Source of the DNA: Bradyrhizobium diversitatis
GTDB taxonomy: Bacteria; Pseudomonadota; Alphaproteobacteria; Rhizobiales; Xanthobacteraceae
Length of the DNA stretch: 64,000 nucleotides
Reading direction: 5' to 3'
Assembly: GCF_016031635.1 (NCBI RefSeq)
Contig: NZ_JACEGD010000019.1
Coordinates: 124,001-188,000 of the forward strand
Translations under genes and position numbers: made by a program
Shown here: positions 58,978 to 64,000 of the stretch, in pieces
Position numbering within the stretch: position 1 is the stretch's first letter
Layout: the number at the start of each line of letters is the position of its first letter
The notes under the pieces: model-generated
Database searches by the model: none
What the model was told of the DNA's origin: nothing
What the model saw: the letters and a program-made list of their open reading frames with translations, nothing else

Positions 58978-61746
58978 CTACTCCGCCGCGTCCCGCATCT
59001 CCGCGCGTTCGGCACGCACTGCGCAGAACTTGAACTCCGGGATCTTGCCGAACGGATCCAGCGCCGGGTTGGTGAGCAGGTTCGCCGCTGCTTCCGCATA
59101 GCAGAACGGCATGAACACCATATTCTCCGGCACGTCGCGGTCGGATCGGACCTTGACCTCGACGGCGCCGCGGCGGGTCTCCAGGCGAATGAAATCGCCG
59201 GGCACCAGCTTCTTCTTGCGCATGTCCTTTGGCGACATGAACGCGACCGCCTCCGGCTCGATCTGGTCGAGCACCTGCGCACGACGCGTCATCGAGCCGG
59301 TGTGCCAGTGCTCCAGCACGCGGCCGGTCGACAGCACCATCGGATATTCGTCGTCGGGAATCTCGTCCGGTGGGATCACCTTGGCCGGCACGATCTTGCC
59401 GCGGCCGCTCGCGGTCGGGAAGCCGGTCGTGAAGATGATCTCGTTGCCGGGCTGGTCAGGAGCGTCGGCCGGATAGGTCACCGCGCCTTCGCGCACCAGC
59501 CGCTCCCAGCTGATGTTCTTCAGCGACGGCATCAGCTCCGCCATCTCGGTGTAGACGTCGCCGGGACCGGAATAATTCCACGGCAGGCCCATGCGCTTGC
59601 CGATCTCCTGGATGATCCAGAGATCCTGTCGCGCATCGCCGGGCGGCTTGATCACCTGGCGCGCGAGCTGGACGCGGCGGTCGGTGTTGGTGAACGAGCC
59701 CTCTTTCTCGGCGAAGGCCGAGGCCGGCAGGATGACGTCGGCGTGGAACGCGGTCTCGGTGACGAAGAGGTCCTGGACCACGAGATGATCGAGCATCGCG
59801 AGCGCCTGGCGGGCATGCTGGAGATCGGGATCGGACATCGCCGGGTTTTCGCCCTCGATATACATGCCCCTGATCTCGCCGGCATGGATCGCGTTCATGA
59901 TCTCGACCACGGTCAGGCCGCGGACGGGATCGAGATCCTGCTGCCAGAGCTTTTCGAAGCTGCCGCGCAAGTCGTCGCGGCCGACCGGCTGGTAGTCCGG
60001 CAGGAACATCGGGATCAGCCCGGCGTCGGAGGCGCCCTGCACGTTGTTCTGGCCGCGCAGCGGATGCAGGCCGGTGCCGGGACGACCGACCTGGCCGGTG
60101 ATCAGCGCCAGCGCAATCAGGCAGCGCGCGTTGTCGGTGCCGTGGACGTGCTGGCTGATGCCCATGCCCCAGAAGATGATCGACGATTTTGCCCGCGCAT
60201 AGGTGCGGGCGACCTCGCGCAAGGTCTGAGCCGGGATGCCGCAGATCGGCTCCATCTTCTCCGGCGTGAACTCCTTGATCTTCTCCTTGAGGTCCTCAAA
60301 ACCCTCGGTGTAGCCGGCGATGTACTGATCGTCGGTGAGGCCCTCGGTGATGATCGTGTTGATCATCGCGTTCAGCATGGCGACGTCGGAGCCCGGCTTG
60401 AACTGCAGATGCCTGGTCGCATGACGCGACAGCGACTGCCGGCGCGGATCCATCACGAACAGCTTGGCGCCGTTCTGCTTCACCGCATTCTTGATGAAGG
60501 TCGCGGCGACCGGATGGTTCACGGTCGGATTGGCGCCGATCACCCAGATCACTTCGGCATCCATCGCGGCGGAGAACGGCGCAGACACCGCGCCCGAACT
60601 CAAGCCTTCGAACAGCGCCGCCACCGACGAGGCGTGGCAGAGCCGGGTGCAATGGTCGACATTGTTCGAACCGAAGCCGGTGCGCACCAGCTTTTGGAAC
60701 AGATAGGCCTCTTCGTTCGAGCCCTTGGCCGAGCCGAAGCCGGCCAGCGCCTTCACGCCCTTCTCGTCGCGGATCTTGACGAGGCCCCTGGCCGCGATGT
60801 CGAGCGCTTCCTCCCAGCTCGCCTCGCGGAAATGGGTGAACGGATTGGCCGGGTCGACCTGGTCGTTGGCGTCCTTCTTCGCATTCGGCAGCCGCACCAG
60901 CGGCTTGGTCAGGCGATGCGGATGGTGAATGTAGTCGAAGCCGAAGCGGCCCTTCACACAGAGACGGTTGTGGTTGGCCGGGCCGTCGCGGCCCTCCGCA
61001 TAGATCACCTTTTCGTCCTTGACCTCGTAGGTCACCTGACAGCCGACGCCACAGAACGGGCAAAGCGAATCGACCTTCCTGTCGGCATAGGTGACGCGCG
61101 TCTGCTTGTCGTCGAGCATCACGGCCGGCATCAAGGCGCCGGTCGGGCAGGCCTGCACACACTCGCCGCAAGCGACGCAGGTGGATTCGCCCATGGGATC
61201 GTCGAAGTCGAACACGATTTTCGAGCCGTGACTACGATAAGCCATGCCGATGACGTCGTTGACCTGGACCTCGCGGCAGGCGCGCACACACAGACCGCAC
61301 TGGATGCAGGCATCGAGATTGACACGCATCGCCGGATGGCTGGCGTCGGTCGCCCAGCGCTCGGCGGCAGGGAAGCGGCTCTCGGTGACGCCCGTCGTCT
61401 CGGCCCAGTGCCAGAACTTCGAATCCGGATCGTGCGAGGTCTCGCGCGCCGGCTGGTCGGCGACGAGCAGCTCCATCACCATCTTTTGCGCCGACACCGC
61501 GCGCGGGGACTCGGTCTTCACCTTCATGCCGACCGACGGGGTGCGCTTGCAGGATGCCGCCAGCACGCGCTCGCCCTCGATCTCGACCATGCAGGCGCGG
61601 CAGTTGCCGTCAGGGCGATAGTCCGGTGCCGGCGAATAGCACAGATGCGGAATCTCTCGTCCCTGGCGCTTTGCGACTTGCCAGATCGTCTCGCCGGGCT
61701 TGGCCTCGACCTGCTTGCCGTCGAGCTCGAACGTAATCTTGGTCAT
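58978..61746 (-). CDS. fdsA: FdsA, NAD-dependent formate dehydrogenase alpha subunit
   Basis: A 922-residue molybdenum (or tungsten) enzyme. The N-terminus has a [2Fe-2S] ferredoxin domain (CYSPAPDYRPDGNCRACMVE), followed by a His-Cys cluster region and two [4Fe-4S] clusters (CIQCGLCVRACREV and CVACGECVQACPTGAL). Another cluster is in CPFCGVGCQVTYEV, and the molybdopterin domain shows the active-site cysteine in HCTRLCHASSVAAL. It oxidises formate to CO2. It is coupled to the FdsGB fusion by an ATGA overlap. No fdhD or fdsD follows, unlike typical fds operons. Confidence 0.95.
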   Translation of the reverse strand: MTKITFELDGKQVEAKPGETIWQVAKRQGREIPHLCYSPAPDYRPDGNCRACMVEIEGERVLAASCKRTPSVGMKVKTESPRAVSAQKMVMELLVADQPARETSHDPDSKFWHWAETTGVTESRFPAAERWATDASHPAMRVNLDACIQCGLCVRACREVQVNDVIGMAYRSHGSKIVFDFDDPMGESTCVACGECVQACPTGALMPAVMLDDKQTRVTYADRKVDSLCPFCGVGCQVTYEVKDEKVIYAEGRDGPANHNRLCVKGRFGFDYIHHPHRLTKPLVRLPNAKKDANDQVDPANPFTHFREASWEEALDIAARGLVKIRDEKGVKALAGFGSAKGSNEEAYLFQKLVRTGFGSNNVDHCTRLCHASSVAALFEGLSSGAVSAPFSAAMDAEVIWVIGANPTVNHPVAATFIKNAVKQNGAKLFVMDPRRQSLSRHATRHLQFKPGSDVAMLNAMINTIITEGLTDDQYIAGYTEGFEDLKEKIKEFTPEKMEPICGIPAQTLREVARTYARAKSSIIFWGMGISQHVHGTDNARCLIALALITGQVGRPGTGLHPLRGQNNVQGASDAGLIPMFLPDYQPVGRDDLRGSFEKLWQQDLDPVRGLTVVEIMNAIHAGEIRGMYIEGENPAMSDPDLQHARQALAMLDHLVVQDLFVTETAFHADVILPASAFAEKEGSFTNTDRRVQLARQVIKPPGDARQDLWIIQEIGKRMGLPWNYSGPGDVYTEMAELMPSLKNISWERLVREGAVTYPADAPDQPGNEIIFTTGFPTASGRGKIVPAKVIPPDEIPDDEYPMVLSTGRVLEHWHTGSMTRRAQVLDQIEPEAVAFMSPKDMRKKKLVPGDFIRLETRRGAVEVKVRSDRDVPENMVFMPFCYAEAAANLLTNPALDPFGKIPEFKFCAVRAERAEMRDAAE

Positions 61747-63446
61747 TCGGCCGCTTCCTTGAACTCGTCAGGGAAATATTTGATCACGGAGGACAGCGGA
61801 TTCGATGCCGCCTGTCCGAGCCCGCAGATCGAGGCATCGCGCATCGCCTGGCTCAATTCTTCCAGCAAAGCGCGGTTCCAGACCGGCTTCTGCATCAGCA
61901 GCGCCGCCTTCTGGGTTCCGACGCGGCAAGGCGTGCACTGACCGCAGCTCTCGTCCTCGAAGAACTTCATCAGGTTCAGTGCCGCCGCGCGCACGCTGTC
62001 CTTGTGCGACAGGATCACGATCGCGGCCGAGCCGATGAAGCAGCCGTATTTCTCCAGCGTACCGAAATCGAGCGGAATATCGTCCATCGACGCCGGTAGA
62101 ATGCCGCCCGACGCACCGCCCGGCAGGTAAGCGTAGAACTGGTGGCCGTCGGCCATGCCGCCGCAATATTCCTCGATCAGCTCACGCACGGTGATGCCCG
62201 CGGGCGCGAGCTTCATGCCTGGATTCTTCACGCGCCCGGAGACCGAGAAGCTGCGCAGACCGTGACGCTCGTGGCGGCCATGGCCCTTCCACCAGTCGGC
62301 GCCCTTCTCGACGATGTCGCGCACCCACCACAGCGTCTCGATGTTGTTGATCAGCGTCGGCAGGCCGAACAGGCCGACCTGGAACGGGTAAGGCGGCTTG
62401 TGCCGGGGCAGGCCGCGCTTGCCTTCGATGCTTTCGAGCAGCGAGGATTCCTCGCCGCAGATGTAGGCGCCGGCGCCGCGCCGCATGTGCAGCGTCGGGC
62501 CGCCCGGCGGCAGCTTTGCGATCTCGCGCTGGAGGATCTCGCGTGCGGCCGGATACTCGTCGCGCAGATAGATGTAGACGTCGGAGGCCTGCACCACATG
62601 CGCGCCGATCAGCATGCCCTCGATGAAGCGGTGCGGATCGGTTTCGAGGTAATAGCGGTCCTTGAACGTGCCGGGCTCGCCCTCGTCGCCATTGATCGCC
62701 ATCAGCCGCGGCCCAGGCTCTCCCAGCACCGCGCGCCATTTGCGCCCCGTGGGGAAGCCGGCGCCGCCGAGGCCGCGCAGCGAGGCATCGTCGAGCGCTT
62801 TCAGGAGATCGTCCTTCGACAACTCGCCGGAGCGCAGGCGGCCCAGCAGCTTGTAACCGCCGCCGGCGACATAGGCGTCGTAGTCGACATATTCGGGCAG
62901 ATGCGCGTGAATGTCGTCGGCCTTGGCCGCCGCCATCACATTGGCGACGGTGGCGTGATCGACGAAGTTGTGACCGACTTCCGCGGCGGGCGCACTATCA
63001 CAACGACCGACGCAGGGCGCGCGCACGACGCGGATGCCGGGACCTGACGCGCTCTGCAGATCTTCGAGCAGCTTCTCGCCACCAAGCATCGCGCAAGTCA
63101 GCGAATCGCAGACGCGGATCGTCAGCGGCGCGATATCGGGCTCGCCTTCCTTCACCACATCGAAATGCGCGTAGAAGGTCGCCGTCTCGAACACCTCGGC
63201 GAAGGCGAGCTTCATCTCGTCGGCGAGCGCGGCCAGATGCGCAGCCGAGATCTGGTGATATCTGTCCTGGACCAGGTGCAGATATTCGATCAGCAGATCG
63301 CGCCGCCGCGGCCTGTCGCCGAGCAATAGCTCGATCTCGTGCGCGGCCGTGGGGTCGACCTGCCGCCCCTTGGGCGTCGCCTTGGCGCGTCGGCGTCCCT
63401 CACCGGGATGCTCGAAGGAGCGGACCTCATGCACGTCGTGGCTCAT
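61743..63446 (-). CDS. fdsB: FdsGB-type fusion: diaphorase subunit of formate dehydrogenase
   Basis: A 567-residue protein. The N-terminal part (about 30-185) is NuoE/FdsG-like with a [2Fe-2S] site (VCDSLTCAMLGG, then APCVGRCDSAP). The C-terminal part is NuoF/FdsB-like with the FMN/NADH region (GLGGAGFPTGRKW, then MAINGDEGEPGTFKDRYYLE), RGAGAYICGEESSLLESIEG, and a [4Fe-4S] site in ESCGQCTPCRVGTQ. It passes electrons from formate to NAD+. The start ATG at 63446 was chosen over distal codons; it begins MSHDVHE. Confidence 0.93.
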   Translation of the reverse strand: MSHDVHEVRSFEHPGEGRRRAKATPKGRQVDPTAAHEIELLLGDRPRRRDLLIEYLHLVQDRYHQISAAHLAALADEMKLAFAEVFETATFYAHFDVVKEGEPDIAPLTIRVCDSLTCAMLGGEKLLEDLQSASGPGIRVVRAPCVGRCDSAPAAEVGHNFVDHATVANVMAAAKADDIHAHLPEYVDYDAYVAGGGYKLLGRLRSGELSKDDLLKALDDASLRGLGGAGFPTGRKWRAVLGEPGPRLMAINGDEGEPGTFKDRYYLETDPHRFIEGMLIGAHVVQASDVYIYLRDEYPAAREILQREIAKLPPGGPTLHMRRGAGAYICGEESSLLESIEGKRGLPRHKPPYPFQVGLFGLPTLINNIETLWWVRDIVEKGADWWKGHGRHERHGLRSFSVSGRVKNPGMKLAPAGITVRELIEEYCGGMADGHQFYAYLPGGASGGILPASMDDIPLDFGTLEKYGCFIGSAAIVILSHKDSVRAAALNLMKFFEDESCGQCTPCRVGTQKAALLMQKPVWNRALLEELSQAMRDASICGLGQAASNPLSSVIKYFPDEFKEAAE

Positions 63447-63491
63447 CGATTCGTCTCGACCTCGTCTTAGAACGGCTCCAGTTCTAGCTTC

Positions 63492-63509
63492 TGGCATGCC
63501 AAATGCCAA
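63492..63509 (-). promoter_or_regulatory. Sigma-54-like promoter candidate for fdsGB-fdsA
   Basis: Minus-strand TTGGCATTTGGCATGCCA gives TGGCA at the -24 position and GC 12 bases later, as sigma-54 promoters require, but the -12 element (ATGCC) is a weak match to TTGCA. It lies about 46 bases upstream of the start codon. It may also be a palindromic operator. Confidence 0.25.
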
Positions 63510-63714
63510 TCAAGTTATCATGTTCAAGGAAGCAGTTGAGTGCAGCCCACGAGCAGCCCCAAGGACAACCGTGGATCGCTGCCCGGACACAGCCTTGCGT
63601 TCGTCCAACGCGCCAACTGACAGAACGAAGCCTGAATTGGTCTGGAGAATCAATAAAGGCTTCCTATGCTGCGATAGCGAAATCGCATCGAAGTCCCGCT
63701 CCGACGCTACGGCG

Positions 63715-63735
63715 GGAGCGCGCATCGCGCGCTCC
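63715..63735 (-). terminator. GC-rich hairpin downstream of the antiporter gene
   Basis: A perfect 9-bp stem GGAGCGCGC/GCGCGCTCC with a 3-base loop, about 20 bases past the antiporter stop. No T-run follows on the minus strand, so termination may rely on other factors. Confidence 0.4.
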
Positions 63736-63755
63736 TGCTCGCGATGAATGTGCGA

Positions 63756-64000
63756 TCAGAAGATCTTGACTGCGCTCTCCACCGTCTTCCACACGCCCCA
63801 AGCCAAGGGAACGCCGACGAAGGCCCAGAACAGCGCCGCCCTGGCGTCGAGCCCGCCAAAGCCGATGCCGTAGGAGCCATGCGGCCCCGCAGCTGCAGCG
63901 CTGGCGCTCGCCGCCTGCAACTTGGCGACATCGGCGTCCTTCATGTGCCACTTCGAATCGACCGGCTTGATCAGATAGTTGCAGATCAGGCCCGCGATCA
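63756..64000 (-). CDS. C-terminus of an MFS transporter, probably oxalate/formate antiporter type (partial, right edge)
   Basis: The open frame continues past the right edge on the minus strand. About 81 residues are visible: a terminal membrane helix (AGLICNYLIKPVDSKWHM), a cytoplasmic linker with Ala repeats, and a second hydrophobic helix (AALFWAFVGVPLAWGVWKTV). The sequence LIKPVDSKWHM resembles the end of OFA-family members next to oxalate or formate genes in Bradyrhizobium. An internal ATG at 63944 gives a false short gene; the frame is clearly continuous upstream of it. The full gene would be needed to confirm the substrate. Confidence 0.65.
   Translation of the reverse strand, partial: IAGLICNYLIKPVDSKWHMKDADVAKLQAASASAAAAGPHGSYGIGFGGLDARAALFWAFVGVPLAWGVWKTVESAVKIF

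Larger units (their letters stand above)
63447..63755. other. Intergenic region between the antiporter and formate dehydrogenase genes
   Basis: About 310 bases. It contains a sigma-54-like motif near 63500, a palindrome TGGCATGCCA at 63492-63501 and a GC hairpin at 63715-63735. No small gene is supported; a 71-residue minus-strand frame is AT-poor but shows no ribosome binding site. Confidence 0.45.

Noticed and set aside
59302..61941. 879-codon plus-strand frame antisense to fdsA
   Set aside because: The minus strand encodes an unmistakable formate dehydrogenase alpha subunit with all cluster motifs. The antisense frame has no domain.
63756..63944. Apparent 62-residue separate small membrane protein at the right edge
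   Set aside because: The frame is open upstream of its ATG to the edge and continues with membrane-like sequence, so it is the tail of a larger transporter.

Overview
The window looks like chromosomal DNA of a Bradyrhizobium-type alphaproteobacterium. The basis is high G+C coding sequence with strong third-position bias, intergenic palindromes of the kind scattered through Bradyrhizobium genomes (near 10301-10400, 40641-40776 and 58802-58934), and protein families typical of soil Rhizobiales. I see no tRNA, rRNA, insertion sequence, phage gene or CRISPR array. The species assignment is inference from recall; no search was run.

Region 1 (1 to about 21500) is an exopolysaccharide locus. It holds two SAM methyltransferases, an acyltransferase, GT4 and GT2 glycosyltransferases, a Wzc-type co-polymerase fused to a tyrosine kinase, a Wza-type outer-membrane lipoprotein, an O-antigen-ligase/Wzy-type polymerase and a second, degenerate ligase-like membrane protein. 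Among these lie many secreted or membrane-anchored proteins of unknown function, a transglutaminase-like cysteine peptidase and a PPP-type phosphatase. No flippase or initiating sugar-phosphate transferase is present, so the locus probably continues beyond the left edge, where the tail of another secreted protein is visible.

Region 2 (21600-24900) holds small genes: secreted peptides, a Myb/SANT-like 57-residue protein, a VanZ-like protein, a helix-turn-helix-like protein and a GrlR-like protein.

Region 3 (25000-40600) is signalling. A compact minus-strand chemotaxis operon reads STAS-cheY-cheA-cheW-mcp-cheW-mcp-cheR-cheB and ends in an unusual soluble receptor-like protein. A response-regulator/HD-GYP gene diverges from it, followed by a secreted FecR-like protein and a CHASE2-adenylate cyclase.

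Region 4 (40800-50200) combines aromatic catabolism (pobA with a divergent AraC regulator, pcaHG with a divergent LysR regulator) with a NYN-domain protein, pncB, a diguanylate cyclase and a TetR regulator that has a paired operator.

Region 5 (50500-57100) has a 1075-residue LplT-PlsC-Aas fusion that appears to have lost an internal catalytic segment, then tcuB-tcuA with a divergent GntR regulator.

Region 6 (57100-64000) has a HupE/UreJ-like membrane protein, a YbaK deacylase, a two-gene NAD-dependent formate dehydrogenase (fdsGB fusion and fdsA) and the C-terminus of a probable oxalate/formate antiporter at the right edge. This arrangement suggests oxalate or formate uptake coupled to formate oxidation.
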